This document shows positions 39,886 to 48,540 of a stretch of 64,000 nucleotides of DNA, one piece after another. How positions within the stretch are numbered: the first letter of the stretch is position 1; each line of letters starts with the position of its first letter. The notes beneath the pieces were generated by a model, which had not been told where the DNA came from, made no database searches, and worked only from the letters and a program-made list of their open reading frames with translations. The translations under genes and the position numbers were made by a program. This DNA comes from Treponema sp. (GTDB lineage Bacteria; Spirochaetota; Spirochaetia; Treponematales; Treponemataceae), in contig JAEDCN010000009.1 of assembly GCA_016294105.1 (NCBI GenBank), positions 1 through 64,000 on the forward strand, read 5' to 3'.

Positions 39886-41611
39886 CCTGTACAGCCTCCC
39901 CGGAGGCCTCACATTCATCACCGGCATGAATCCGATCCAGCAAAGGCTCCCCGATTCTTACCCGAATGGAGATTCCTTGGGGAAAGACTCCCGGCAACTC
40001 CAAGTGGATAAAGTTTTCCGTTACGGCATGGGTAAGCTGCAGGCTACCAGTACTGGACAAAACCCCACTTTCTTCCACCGATCCACCGTGGGCTTCTTGA
40101 GCAAGCACTGAAGGATTTTTCCGGTCTTGGCGGTTATGCTCCGTAATGGCAGAAACAACTTGTCCCTTCCACTGTGAAATATAGGAGCATTTTGATTGGA
40201 TTGCAAATGAAGTGAGCCACTTTACCCGCTGACCTGCCACCCACTGAGGCACCTGAGATTTCATGGTGGCAGCAGGAGTTCCTGGCCGTGGAGAAAAGGG
40301 AAAGGCATGAATCCAAGCAAAGTTGCAGGTCTGGCACATGGCTTGGGTCAAGGCAAAATCCTCCTCCGTTTCCCCGGGAAACCCTGCAATGATGTCGCAG
40401 GCAATGAAGGGATTATGCTTTGCCTGACGCAGCAATTCTACGGCACGGTACACCTGGGCAGAACGATAGGGACGACGCATAGCCTTTAAGATAGCATCGC
40501 TTCCAGACTGAATGGAAAGATGGAAATAAGGCTGAATCCGCTGGTGACTGATGACGACACAAAGCTCTTCATCCACACTTTCTGGGTAAAGACTTGAAAT
40601 GCGAATACGAATGCTACGAGTATTTTCAAGAATTCTTTTCAAAAGCCCCGCAAGATTCAAGTATTCCTCACCATTCTGACCGTAATACAGGCCACGATAC
40701 TGGGACAGGTTCACTCCCGTCAGTACCACCTCCTGCTGGCCAGCTTCCTCTAGCTGCTGCACTCGGCGCACCACCTCATCCACCTCTAAAGACACAGCCC
40801 TTCCTCTGGCAAGATGAATGCGGCAATAGGTACATTCACAATTGCAACCATCTTGAATCTTGATGGAGGAACGAGAATGAGCAAAGAAGGTATCCGTGGC
40901 CAACCGAAACACGGGACTCATGGAAGAAGCTTGTGAATCAACCACTGGGGTAAAGCCCGACAAAGCACCATCTTTCAGGGGGGCTACAGACGCAAGAAGG
41001 GATTTTTTTCCACCACCCTGAGCACCCGATTGTGCTGAAGGAGCATGCTGCTTTTCAGATTCATCACCAGGGGCTTTATGGTGAGCCTCACCGTCGGAGT
41101 GTCGACTTTTGATATTGGTGGGCTTTGGCTTTTCTACAGAAAGACGGCTCACCAAACTTTTCAAGAATGGGGTAATTTCAATCTGTGCTACTCCAGAAAC
41201 AGACTCACAGTGGGCTTCTTGGGAAGAAGAATCAAGGTGGGATTTCAGTTCCAAAGGAATATCTGCCAGCAAATCCTTTCGTGAGCCAGGCAGCACACAA
41301 ACTCGCTGGTCAATGGCTTGAATTGCCTCCACCTCTAGCTCCGCATAGCAACCAGTGACAAGAACACAGGCATGGGGCATTTTCCGCAGCAAGAGCCGAA
41401 TAAGACGGCGGGCCTTTTGCTCAGCCTTTCCTGTTACGGTACAGGTATTAATGATGGAAAGCACTACATTTTCAGGAACTGGTGCAGCTGCCGTCATGGA
41501 TTCCATGTCCACCCCAAAGCCTGCATCAGCAAAAAAACGGGCGGCTGACTCAGACTCAATCTGATTCAGCCTGCACCCTAGGGTTTCAAAATGAACGGTA
41601 TATTTTGGCAC
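39848..41611 (-). CDS. mtaB: tRNA t6A37 methylthiotransferase, MtaB-type, with long linker
   Basis: A 587-residue radical-SAM methylthiotransferase that thiomethylates t6A37 of tRNA. The N-terminal UPF0004 domain binds one cluster (FETLGCRLNQ, INTCTVTG, VTGCYAE). The radical-SAM domain has the CxxxCxxC motif CNCECTYC. A C-terminal TRAM-like region follows. Usual length is about 430-450 residues; the extra 120 or so are mainly a Ser/Gly/Lys/His-rich insert between the two domains (about 150-235) and a C-terminal insert around 500-530. Both look disordered, and both are in frame. It lies upstream of the lipoprotein and barrel genes on the same strand. Confidence 0.9.
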   Translation of the reverse strand: MPKYTVHFETLGCRLNQIESESAARFFADAGFGVDMESMTAAAPVPENVVLSIINTCTVTGKAEQKARRLIRLLLRKMPHACVLVTGCYAELEVEAIQAIDQRVCVLPGSRKDLLADIPLELKSHLDSSSQEAHCESVSGVAQIEITPFLKSLVSRLSVEKPKPTNIKSRHSDGEAHHKAPGDESEKQHAPSAQSGAQGGGKKSLLASVAPLKDGALSGFTPVVDSQASSMSPVFRLATDTFFAHSRSSIKIQDGCNCECTYCRIHLARGRAVSLEVDEVVRRVQQLEEAGQQEVVLTGVNLSQYRGLYYGQNGEEYLNLAGLLKRILENTRSIRIRISSLYPESVDEELCVVISHQRIQPYFHLSIQSGSDAILKAMRRPYRSAQVYRAVELLRQAKHNPFIACDIIAGFPGETEEDFALTQAMCQTCNFAWIHAFPFSPRPGTPAATMKSQVPQWVAGQRVKWLTSFAIQSKCSYISQWKGQVVSAITEHNRQDRKNPSVLAQEAHGGSVEESGVLSSTGSLQLTHAVTENFIHLELPGVFPQGISIRVRIGEPLLDRIHAGDECEASGEAVQDGLEDKEMEVTT

Positions 41612-41637
41612 AAAAAGCCTTCTTAGAGTCAGTGATT

Positions 41638-42294
41638 CTACAGACGAGCCTGAGCTCTTTCCCGCCCACGGGCAGCATCTGTTTGGCCTGCATTCAAGGA
41701 AAGGGATTTTTCATAGGCTGCCACAGCTGTACGATAGCTTCCAGCCATTTCTCGGGCGTATCCTAGTCGCATCCACCAGTAATCCAGCAGAGGCTCCAGT
41801 CGCACCGCCATGGTCAAGGAAATGTCTGCATGCTGGTATTTCCCCTGACGAATGTAAATCTCTCCCATGAAATAATAGGCATTTCCTACCCGTCCGCTCA
41901 TATTGGGAACGTAGGAAATATATTGCTCAAAAAGGTCAAGGGCCTCACGATTCTTTCCCAAATAGAATTTGGCCTCTCCCAAAATCTCTATGAGTCGATG
42001 GTCGTAGGCATTGACCCGTAAGCCTGCATTGGCCCATTGCTCGGCTTCTGCATACTGGCGATTCTTTACCAAGGCCCAACACATAACAACGTAGGAATCA
42101 AGATTGTTGGGATTTGCCACCAATTCCTGCTGACAAGCAGCAATAGCTTGGGCATACTGACCATTGTAATACAGCTGGAGAGCATCCACCTTTTGCTGTG
42201 TCGTATTCTGCTGGGCAAAGACAAAACCTGCAACAAACAGAAACAACACTGAAATAAAAGCAATTTTATTGATTTTTACCATTAATTTTATCAT
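41638..42294 (-). CDS. Periplasmic TPR protein
   Basis: A 218-residue exported TPR protein. The signal peptide ends near FVFAQQ (about residue 27). Five TPR-like units run from 35 to 215 (ALQLYYNGQYAQAIAACQQEL, VVMCWALVKNRQYAEAEQWANAGL, AYYFMGEIYIRQGKYQHADISL and a final AYEKSLSLN). It probably scaffolds an envelope complex. AGAGG lies eight bases before the ATG at 42294; the ATG at 42282 is an alternative. It sits between the bactofilin gene (12-base gap) and mtaB (26-base gap), apparently one operon. Confidence 0.85.
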   Translation of the reverse strand: MIKLMVKINKIAFISVLFLFVAGFVFAQQNTTQQKVDALQLYYNGQYAQAIAACQQELVANPNNLDSYVVMCWALVKNRQYAEAEQWANAGLRVNAYDHRLIEILGEAKFYLGKNREALDLFEQYISYVPNMSGRVGNAYYFMGEIYIRQGKYQHADISLTMAVRLEPLLDYWWMRLGYAREMAGSYRTAVAAYEKSLSLNAGQTDAARGRERAQARL

Positions 42295-42306
42295 CAGAAT
42301 AACCTC

Positions 42307-42666
42307 TTATCGCACCATGGTACACTTTCCAGTAAAGCTACAACCAGGCTCCAAGGCAATCTCTGCGGAACAAATGTCTCCCGTTACAGAACCAGAGGCA
42401 GCTACAAACACAATTCGTTTGGCCTCAATGTTTCCCTGAACAGTACCACGAACAAGTACCCTGTCTGCCACAATATCCGCATTCACTAGGGCACCAGTGT
42501 CAATCACCAAGTCGCTGGTAGCGTCAATACGTCCACTTACCTTTCCCTTGATCATAAAGGGCTCGGCAAATTTAATCTGTCCAGAAAAGGAAATGTCGGA
42601 AGCAAGGACAGTGTCAAAATCCTCTTCCTCTAAATCCAGGATTGAAATATCTTTTGTTTCAAACAT
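42307..42666 (-). CDS. Bactofilin-family cytoskeletal protein
   Basis: A 119-residue bactofilin, a nucleotide-free polymer-forming protein with a right-handed beta-helix core. After a short acidic start (ETKDISILDLEEEDFDTVLA) the core shows repeated hydrophobic-Gly turns (FMIKGKVSGRIDATSDLVIDTGALVNADIVADRVLVRGTVQGNIEA), the standard bactofilin pattern. Spirochaete bactofilins shape the cell body. The ATG at 42666 gives the family-like start; a TTG at 42702 is an in-frame alternative. First gene of the operon with the TPR protein and mtaB. Confidence 0.88.
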   Translation of the reverse strand: MFETKDISILDLEEEDFDTVLASDISFSGQIKFAEPFMIKGKVSGRIDATSDLVIDTGALVNADIVADRVLVRGTVQGNIEAKRIVFVAASGSVTGDICSAEIALEPGCSFTGKCTMVR

Positions 42667-42726
42667 AACCTTAACTCTAATAGGAATGGGAGTTTCCGTC
42701 AAGTCGTGAAAGTGAAGAAAAGCCCC

Positions 42727-42755
42727 TTGCCTAAATCTTCAGATGGGTCTATTCT
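42727..42755 (+). promoter_or_regulatory. Promoter of pta
   Basis: TTGCCT at 42727-42732 and TATTCT at 42750-42755 have a 17-bp spacer. A GAGG sequence precedes the ATG at 42796. Confidence 0.55.
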
Positions 42756-42795
42756 ATAAAGAGTACTAACTTTTATTCAATGTGAGGTTTGGAAG

Positions 42796-43800
42796 ATGAA
42801 TTTTGTTGAGGAAATGAAGAAAAAGGCCAGTGAATATCAGAACAGCCTCGTTCTTCCTGAAGGTGCCGAAGAACGCACTGTTATTGCTGCTGCCGCCATC
42901 GTAGCCGAAAAACTTGCAAAGGAAGTAATCCTTTTGGGCAAGGAGGCAGACATCAAGAAGACTGCCGACGGAAAGGGTGTAAGCTTGGAAGGAATTACCC
43001 TGATTGATCCAGAGAATTCTCCCTGGAACGATGAATTTGCCAAGGAATACTACGAGCTGAGAAAGAACAAGGGTATGACCCCAGAGCAGGCTGCCACCGA
43101 CATCAAGCACTTCCTGCGATTCGGTGCCATGATGGTTCGCTTGGGCAAGGCCGATGCAATGATTGCTGGTGCCCTTTCCTCCACCGCAGACGTTTTGCGT
43201 GCTGGTCTCACCATCATCGGAACAGCTCCCGGCATGACCACCGCCTCATCCTGCTTCGTTATGGACACCCACAATCCCAAGTGGGGCTCCAACGGCTTGA
43301 TGATTTTCTCCGACTGTGCTGTTATTCCTCTGCCTTCTGCTACCCAGCTGGCAGACATTGCTGTTTCCGCCGCTGATTCCTGCCGCCAGATGATTGGAGC
43401 AGAGCCAGTTGTAGCCATGATGTCCTTCTCTACAAAGGGCTCTGGTGGTAAGAACGAAAACGTGCTCCGTGTACAGGAAGCTGTAAAGCTTGCCAAGGAA
43501 AAGGCTCCCGACTTGTTGCTGGACGGTGAATTGCAGGCTGATGCCGCACTGATTCCTGATGTAACAGAGAAGAAGGCTCCAGGTAGCCCCATTACTGGTA
43601 AGGTAAACACCCTCATCTTCCCTGACTTGGGAGCAGGAAACATTGGATACAAGCTGGTACAACGCCTTGCTGGTGCTGACGCTTACGGTCCCTTCCTTCA
43701 GGGATTTGCTAAGCCCATCAGTGACCTGTCTAGAGGCTGTTCCGCCGACGACATCGTTGCCACTGCAGCTGTTACCCTGGTACAGGCCGGTAAGAAATAA
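42796..43800 (+). CDS. pta: Phosphate acetyltransferase
   Basis: A 334-residue short-form Pta, interconverting acetyl-CoA and acetyl phosphate in the fermentative acetate pathway. Family blocks: LVLPEGAEERTVIAAA at the start, the MVRLGKADAMIAGALSSTADVLRA helix, TTASSCFVMDTHNP, and the C-terminal PDLGAGNIGYKLVQRLAGADAYGPFLQGFAKPISDLSRG active-site block. Length fits the class I enzyme. Codon use is strongly biased, as in highly expressed genes. The stop codon is inside a 24-bp unit that is then repeated downstream. No ackA is nearby. Confidence 0.94.
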   Translation: MNFVEEMKKKASEYQNSLVLPEGAEERTVIAAAAIVAEKLAKEVILLGKEADIKKTADGKGVSLEGITLIDPENSPWNDEFAKEYYELRKNKGMTPEQAATDIKHFLRFGAMMVRLGKADAMIAGALSSTADVLRAGLTIIGTAPGMTTASSCFVMDTHNPKWGSNGLMIFSDCAVIPLPSATQLADIAVSAADSCRQMIGAEPVVAMMSFSTKGSGGKNENVLRVQEAVKLAKEKAPDLLLDGELQADAALIPDVTEKKAPGSPITGKVNTLIFPDLGAGNIGYKLVQRLAGADAYGPFLQGFAKPISDLSRGCSADDIVATAAVTLVQAGKK

Positions 43801-43865
43801 AGTTTCCGGGCCGGTAAGAAATAAAGTTTCCGGGCCGGTAAGAAATAAAACTTCCGAGCTGGTAA
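43785..43865 (+). repeat. 24-bp tandem triplication across the pta stop codon
   Basis: The 24-bp unit beginning GGCCGGTAAGAAATAA occurs at 43785-43808, 43809-43832 and 43833-43856, with a decayed start of a fourth copy at 43857. The first copy contains the last pta codons and its TAA stop, so later copies repeat the stop without altering the protein. The first two are identical; the third differs at two bases. Confidence 0.95.
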
Positions 43866-43920
43866 AATATTTTATTAGTAAAGAAAGAATAAATTATCCT
43901 AGCCAGTTAAGCTGAAAACC

Positions 43921-43965
43921 AAGAAAGGCCACCTTTGAAAAAACTTCCAAGGTGGCCTTTCTTTA
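43921..43965. terminator. Bidirectional terminator between pta and deoC
   Basis: AAGAAAGGCCACCTT pairs with AAGGTGGCCTTTCTT, fifteen bases, with T-rich DNA on the right and A-rich on the left. It can serve pta on the plus strand and deoC on the minus strand. Confidence 0.9.
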
Positions 43966-43989
43966 TAGTCTAAAAACCTGCTAAAAAGC

Positions 43990-44652
43990 CTATTCCAGCT
44001 CAGCCATAATTGCAAGGCCTGCTGAACAACCGATTCTGTTGGCTCCTGCTTCCACCATGGCAAGGGCATCCTTAGCAGTGCGGATTCCACCTGCAGCCTT
44101 TACCCCAATGTCTGGTCCCACGGTTTTCCGCATAAGAGAAACAGCTTCTACCGTGGCACCTCCATCACCAAAGCCCGTGGAGGTTTTTACAAAGTGGGCT
44201 CCAGCCTGAACTGCAGCCTTACAACAAGATACAATCTCATCCTCGGTCAAATAGCATACCTCAAGAATTACCTTAACAATGGCAGGCTTACTGGCGGCTA
44301 CTACGCCAGCAATGTCTGCCTCCACATCATCAAAGCGCCCTTCCTTGGCAGCTCCAATGTCAATCACCATGTCCACCTCAGTGGCTCCTTCCTGTACTGC
44401 CCAGGCTGCTTCTTGAGCCTTTACTTTGTGGCTGGTGGCTCCCAGGGGAAATCCCACCACGGTACACACCTCCACAGAGGATCCAGACAAAAGCTGGGCT
44501 ACCAAGGGCACCTGCACAGGATTTACACAAACTGAGGCAAAGTCATTGTTTTTGGCTTCCTCACAAAGCTTTTCCACATCCTGCCTTTTTGCCACCGCCT
44601 TCAAAATCGTATGGTCAATCATAGCTGCCATTTGTTTTTTATTCATATTCAT
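43990..44652 (-). CDS. deoC: Deoxyribose-phosphate aldolase
   Basis: A 220-residue class I aldolase that splits deoxyribose-5-phosphate into acetaldehyde and glyceraldehyde-3-phosphate. The Schiff-base lysine lies near 154 in FVKTSTGFG; the [11 protein letters not shown] and [11 protein letters not shown] blocks and the second lysine in VKAAGGIRT complete the active site. Length is typical. AGGAGG lies six bases before the ATG at 44652; an ATG six bases downstream is also possible. Single-gene unit; with pta it would channel acetaldehyde and acetyl groups. Confidence 0.93.
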   Translation of the reverse strand: MNMNKKQMAAMIDHTILKAVAKRQDVEKLCEEAKNNDFASVCVNPVQVPLVAQLLSGSSVEVCTVVGFPLGATSHKVKAQEAAWAVQEGATEVDMVIDIGAAKEGRFDDVEADIAGVVAASKPAIVKVILEVCYLTEDEIVSCCKAAVQAGAHFVKTSTGFGDGGATVEAVSLMRKTVGPDIGVKAAGGIRTAKDALAMVEAGANRIGCSAGLAIMAELE

Positions 44653-44702
44653 CCTCCTAAAAACTCTAGTCGTCTCAACAAAAAATCACTATATTATACA
44701 CC

Positions 44703-45650
44703 ATGAAAAGAAATATATCACCATGGAACCTAAAAAAGGTTACCACCCTGAAAAAGCTTGCTAGCACAGGCATCCTATTCACCTTGTTTTGTCTGCTCCT
44801 TCTTTTTGGTTGCGGCAAAAAAGATACTGCCTCACAAAAAAATGATGCAACGGCAGAAACCCAGATTACCGCCAGCTTTTATCCCCTGTACGTTATGCTT
44901 ATGAATATTACAGAAAACGTGCCAGGAATCAAGCTGAACCTCATGGCCCCAGCAGATACGGGCTGCCTTCACCACTACCACCTGTCTCCTGCCGACATGA
45001 AGCTGGTTCAAGACACAGACATTATGGTGGTAAACGGAGCCCACATGGAAGAGTTCATGGACAAGATTCTTGACACATTGGATCCTAGCTCCATCGTTAC
45101 CGCCACGGGAGACTGGCCCTTGGTAGATGAGAATCCCCATGTCTGGGTGTCTCCTGCAGGTGCCATTCATCAGGTGGAGCAGATTACTGCAGGACTTTGT
45201 GCTTTGGATGCAGCCAACAGTCAGCTGTACCAGCAGAATGCCGCCAGCTACATTGCCAAGCTGCAGGATTTACAAAGCACCATGCACTCCACCCTCCAGC
45301 CCTTTGCAGGAGCCTCCCTCATCACCTTCCACGAAGCCTTTCCCTACTTGGCCCAAGAGTTTAACTTTAGCCTAGAGGGAAGCATTGAACGGGAGCCAGA
45401 CAGTGAGCCCACCGCCAAGGAATTGGTGGAAACCATCAATCTAATTAAGGAGGTTCAGGCAAAGGGTAAGCCCTTGGCTCTCTTTGCAGAATTGAACTAT
45501 GCCTCCTCCGCTGCAGAGGTTATCGCCAGAGAAACAGGGCTTACGGTACACCAGCTTGATCCAGCCGTTACGGGAATCCTTGATAAGGATGCCTATCTGC
45601 GTGCCATGGAATACAATACTCAAGTTCTGCAGCAGGCCCTGTCACAGTAA
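44703..45650 (+). CDS. Zinc/metal ABC transporter substrate-binding lipoprotein (ZnuA-like)
   Basis: A 315-residue lipoprotein of the cluster A-I metal-binding family. The signal ends in LLFGCGKK (Cys near 38). Metal ligands are placed as in ZnuA: His in CLHHYHLSP (about 93-99), His in NPHVWVSP, His in TFHEAFPYL and an acidic residue in FAELNYAS. A short His loop replaces the long His-rich loop of classic ZnuA. No permease or ATPase gene is adjacent, so it is an orphan. Spirochaetes can use such proteins for zinc or manganese. A TATATT-like -10 box at 44690-44695 lies seven bases before the ATG, with no Shine-Dalgarno sequence. Confidence 0.85.
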   Translation: MKRNISPWNLKKVTTLKKLASTGILFTLFCLLLLFGCGKKDTASQKNDATAETQITASFYPLYVMLMNITENVPGIKLNLMAPADTGCLHHYHLSPADMKLVQDTDIMVVNGAHMEEFMDKILDTLDPSSIVTATGDWPLVDENPHVWVSPAGAIHQVEQITAGLCALDAANSQLYQQNAASYIAKLQDLQSTMHSTLQPFAGASLITFHEAFPYLAQEFNFSLEGSIEREPDSEPTAKELVETINLIKEVQAKGKPLALFAELNYASSAAEVIARETGLTVHQLDPAVTGILDKDAYLRAMEYNTQVLQQALSQ

Positions 45651-45750
45651 TTTTTTGTTCCTGCAAGACCAGCTACAGGATTACCTATAGAATTATCTAC
45701 AGGAAATTGACCTTTGGAAAAAGGATTCCTTATGATAATTCTATCTTTAA

Positions 45751-45802
45751 CAAGGTTTAGATAGATTTAAACCTTGTATTTTGTCTATTATTGTGGTATA
45801 GT
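45751..45802 (+). promoter_or_regulatory. Promoter and inverted repeat upstream of the ferredoxin gene
   Basis: TTGTAT at 45774-45779 and TATAGT at 45797-45802 have a 17-bp spacer. A 9-bp inverted repeat, CAAGGTTTA (45751-45759) and TAAACCTTG (45768-45776), reaches into the -35 box. It may be an operator, or a weak terminator for the upstream lipoprotein gene. Confidence 0.55.
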
Positions 45803-45833
45803 AAAAGTATACTACTTTATAAGAGGTGTTAAA

Positions 45834-46007
45834 ATGGCACATAAGATTGATGCTAATGGATGCGTAAACTGCGGTGCTTGCGAGCCCGAATGTCCAGTTG
45901 GAGCAATCAGTGAAGGCGATGGCGTTCGCGTTATCGATGCTGGAACTTGTATTGACTGCGGTGCATGTGCAGGCGTTTGCCCCACAGAAGTAATCAGCCA
46001 GGAATAA
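45834..46007 (+). CDS. 2[4Fe-4S] ferredoxin
   Basis: A 57-residue clostridial-type ferredoxin with two cluster motifs, CVNCGACEPECP and CIDCGACAGVCP, spaced as in low-potential electron carriers. It would serve pyruvate:ferredoxin oxidoreductase and the [FeFe] hydrogenase whose maturases are encoded at the right end of the window. The ATG at 45834 has AGAGGTG upstream. It has its own promoter and a strong terminator. Confidence 0.95.
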   Translation: MAHKIDANGCVNCGACEPECPVGAISEGDGVRVIDAGTCIDCGACAGVCPTEVISQE

Positions 46008-46025
46008 ACGTATTTTACGTTTTGT

Positions 46026-46076
46026 AAAAACAGGTTCGGCTGGAGGGTGTAACTTTCTGCTGAACCTGTTTTTTTC
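46026..46076 (+). terminator. Rho-independent terminator after ferredoxin
   Basis: AACAGGTTC.GC pairs with GC.GAACCTGTT across an 18-base loop, followed by a T run. Confidence 0.88.
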
Positions 46077-46089
46077 TTACAAAGAGAAA

Positions 46090-46518
46090 ATGATACAGAA
46101 AATTGTTAGTGGCTACGGAAAACTTCTTTTATCCTTTGTTAAAATTCTAGCTTTAGTTGGCCTGTGTGCCGTCTTTGCATTTGTTTTGGTTCTCCCTCTC
46201 TGGAAATTTGCTACTGTTGCTCCTGACCTGTACAGTATCCTGATTATCCTTCTCTTTGTGGCAGGACTTGTTTTTTTTGCTGGAAAAAGCCTGAAAAATT
46301 TCTTGTGTGCAGGCTTTCCCACACCACAGGAGCGAAAAAAGCGTATCAAGCGGCTACTGAATCTGGCAGGAAGAATTTTCGTAATTCTTGCAGGTGTATT
46401 TGGAATTGTGATGAGTATCTTGAATGAATCAGCGATGGCCCTCTGGATTGTACTTCTGCTGACCATTATTATCTATGGAGTTTTGGCATTTGGAACAAAA
46501 AAAGAAAAGAAATTGTAA
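46090..46518 (+). CDS. Small integral membrane protein, hypothetical
   Basis: A 142-residue protein with four predicted membrane helices (about 13-38, 44-65, 93-111, 115-135) and a basic cytoplasmic loop between the second and third (FPTPQERKKRIKRLL). I do not recognise the family. The 3' end overlaps the start of the M23 peptidase gene, so the two are probably co-translated and may act together at the envelope. No strong ribosome site precedes the ATG at 46090. Confidence 0.65.
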   Translation: MIQKIVSGYGKLLLSFVKILALVGLCAVFAFVLVLPLWKFATVAPDLYSILIILLFVAGLVFFAGKSLKNFLCAGFPTPQERKKRIKRLLNLAGRIFVILAGVFGIVMSILNESAMALWIVLLLTIIIYGVLAFGTKKEKKL

Positions 46519-47503
46519 TCCCATTCTCAGTTTTCTTCTTCTGCTGCTCACCAGCTTTGGTTCGGTGCATATTCTTGCCCAAACTACAACCACAGAGCTT
46601 CCTTCTGACATCACTGCAGAATATGCCAATCTGAGTCAGTCCCACCAGAATATGGTGGATACCTCCCTGCTACCAGTAATTACCAGCCTTTCCTCCCGCA
46701 ACAGGGAATTTGCACAGTATATGCAGAATGTGGAAAAGTCATACCAAAATATCAGTGCTGGAAGAAATTTCCAGCCAGGATTTTATCTGTATACGGTAAC
46801 GGCAGATGATACCTCATTACCCGTACGAAATCTGGTGAGCCTGGCTGCTCGGTGCAGCGTTCCATATGGCGAGATTGCCCTGCTGAATGATTTAACTTCT
46901 GCTGAGGAGGATTTAACGGGAAAAACCTTGATTCTCCCCGACGCTCCAGGCCTGTTCGTTCCCTTGAATCCTGCCACCTCCATTGGGACTCTGGTAAAAA
47001 AACGGCTTTCCAACCCAGATTTTGGAAACGAGTTTACCGTCAACGGAAAAAGCTACCAGTATTTTCCCCAAGAGCGGCTTACTCCCACGGAGCTAGCCTT
47101 TTTCTTGGATACTAATTTGAGAATGCCCTTGGACAATAGTGTTTTGACTTCTGGATTTGGTAACCGAGTAAGCCCCATCACAGGACTGAACCACCAGCAC
47201 AAGGGAATCGATTTGGCCGCACCAGAAGGGACAAAGGTGTATGCCTGCAAGGGTGGAACGGTGGCCATTGCCAGCTATGACATGACCTACGGAAATTATA
47301 TTATACTGGATCATGAAAACAAGACTCAAAGCGTCTATGCTCATCTTTCGGCTGTGCTGGTAAAAACTGGGGAAGAAATTTCCCGTGGAGCAGTTATTGG
47401 CAAGGTGGGCAGTACTGGGGCATCTACAGGCCCTCATCTTCATTTTGAAATTCGTGTAAACGGTGCGGCCCAAGATCCCCGCAGACTGTTGCCAGCTATT
47501 TGA
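46490..47503 (+). CDS. M23-family peptidoglycan endopeptidase
   Basis: A roughly 337-residue exported LytM/M23 metallopeptidase, expected to cleave peptidoglycan cross-links or to activate amidases. The signal peptide is LSFLLLLLTSFGSVHILAQ. The middle (about 90-165) looks LysM-like (GFYLYTVTADDTSLPVRNLVSLAARCSVPYGEIALLN). The catalytic domain has all M23 motifs: GLNHQHKGIDLAAPEG (HxxxD), and GPHLHFEIRVNG (HxH). I prefer the TTG at 46490, which has GGAG nine bases upstream and gives a compact basic N-region; an ATG at 46475 is in frame but lacks a ribosome site. Confidence 0.85.
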   Translation: MEQKKKRNCNPILSFLLLLLTSFGSVHILAQTTTTELPSDITAEYANLSQSHQNMVDTSLLPVITSLSSRNREFAQYMQNVEKSYQNISAGRNFQPGFYLYTVTADDTSLPVRNLVSLAARCSVPYGEIALLNDLTSAEEDLTGKTLILPDAPGLFVPLNPATSIGTLVKKRLSNPDFGNEFTVNGKSYQYFPQERLTPTELAFFLDTNLRMPLDNSVLTSGFGNRVSPITGLNHQHKGIDLAAPEGTKVYACKGGTVAIASYDMTYGNYIILDHENKTQSVYAHLSAVLVKTGEEISRGAVIGKVGSTGASTGPHLHFEIRVNGAAQDPRRLLPAI

Positions 47504-47510
47504 GGTTTAA

Positions 47511-48497
47511 ATGAAAAGGAATATATTATTTTTTACCCTATTCGTTCTCCTGAACATGATGGCCACAGGAGAAACCTTTAGAATCCACAAGACGGTGATG
47601 GTGGAAATGCCAGAAACAGGAAATGTGGTTGTCCAAGCAGGAATTAACGATGCCTTGGCCATTGTCCTCCCAGAGGATACCACTTTTTTTCAGGGTGTTG
47701 AGCTGGACATAAAGATTCCAGAGGTGCTTTCCCGGTATTATGGTTCCGTGGCCTATTCCCTATATACAGACTTGACTCCCATGCCTACAGCCGCCACCAT
47801 CAATTATACTGGTACTAGGGAAATGATAGACACCATTCCCGGACGGCTCAGCTTGAATCTGATTCTTCCCTTGGTGGAGCCCAATACCATCAAAAAGACT
47901 CCCTACAATATAGTTTTGCCCGCTGTATACAACCTGAATTCAGCAGTACTATTCTTTCGATTCCAGCTTGTAATGAAGGGCATCCCAGAAGACTACGAAA
48001 AGGAACCTTTTGTGGTAACGGTAAAGCCTGTATACATCGACAAGGGGAGAATGGAGTTAAAGGTAACCTATCCTCAGAATGAAGATGGCCAAAAATTGGA
48101 ATTCCCCTACACCGTTTTCATCGACGAAGAATTAGCCACATTGGAAGATGGAAAACTGATTTTGGATACAGGAACCCACTATATTTCCATGGTATCGGAC
48201 CACTATCGCAATGAAACAAGAACCTTTTCTATTGAAAGCGGCAAAACCACACGGGTGGAAGTGGAGCTCCGAGACATTGCCCCTACCCTGCAGTTTGTGG
48301 CACCAGACAATACTAAGATTTTCCTAGATGAAATTGAAATTCCTTACACCAAGGATGCCTTTGTCATTTCTCAGGGGGAACATCAGATTCGATTTGTAGT
48401 GGGAGATTATGAGACCGTAAAAACTATTCAAGCGGTGAACGGAAGATCCTACGTGATAAACCTTTCTTTGGATGTTGAGGTTACAGAAACGCTGTAA
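47511..48497 (+). CDS. Exported protein with PEGA-like C-terminal domain
   Basis: A 328-residue secreted or periplasmic protein. The signal peptide (about 1-20) ends near MATGETF. The body is beta-rich. The C-terminal 65 residues (APTLQFVAPDNTKIFLDEIE...ISQGEHQIRFVVGDYE) fit a PEGA-type beta domain, often found on surface-associated proteins of spirochaetes. A related block (FPYTVFIDEELATLEDG...DTGTHYISMVSDHYRNETRTF) occurs just before, suggesting two tandem PEGA-like units. It lies seven bases after the M23 peptidase gene and may assist it at the cell wall. Confidence 0.7.
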   Translation: MKRNILFFTLFVLLNMMATGETFRIHKTVMVEMPETGNVVVQAGINDALAIVLPEDTTFFQGVELDIKIPEVLSRYYGSVAYSLYTDLTPMPTAATINYTGTREMIDTIPGRLSLNLILPLVEPNTIKKTPYNIVLPAVYNLNSAVLFFRFQLVMKGIPEDYEKEPFVVTVKPVYIDKGRMELKVTYPQNEDGQKLEFPYTVFIDEELATLEDGKLILDTGTHYISMVSDHYRNETRTFSIESGKTTRVEVELRDIAPTLQFVAPDNTKIFLDEIEIPYTKDAFVISQGEHQIRFVVGDYETVKTIQAVNGRSYVINLSLDVEVTETL

Positions 48498-48540
48498 TTT
48501 TCACTAAAGAATTTTGACTTTATCCCGATAATCTAGTATC

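Noticed and set aside
43643..43915. Plus-strand frame with RPVRNKVSG repeats
   Set aside because: It is an out-of-frame reading of pta and the 24-bp tandem copies.
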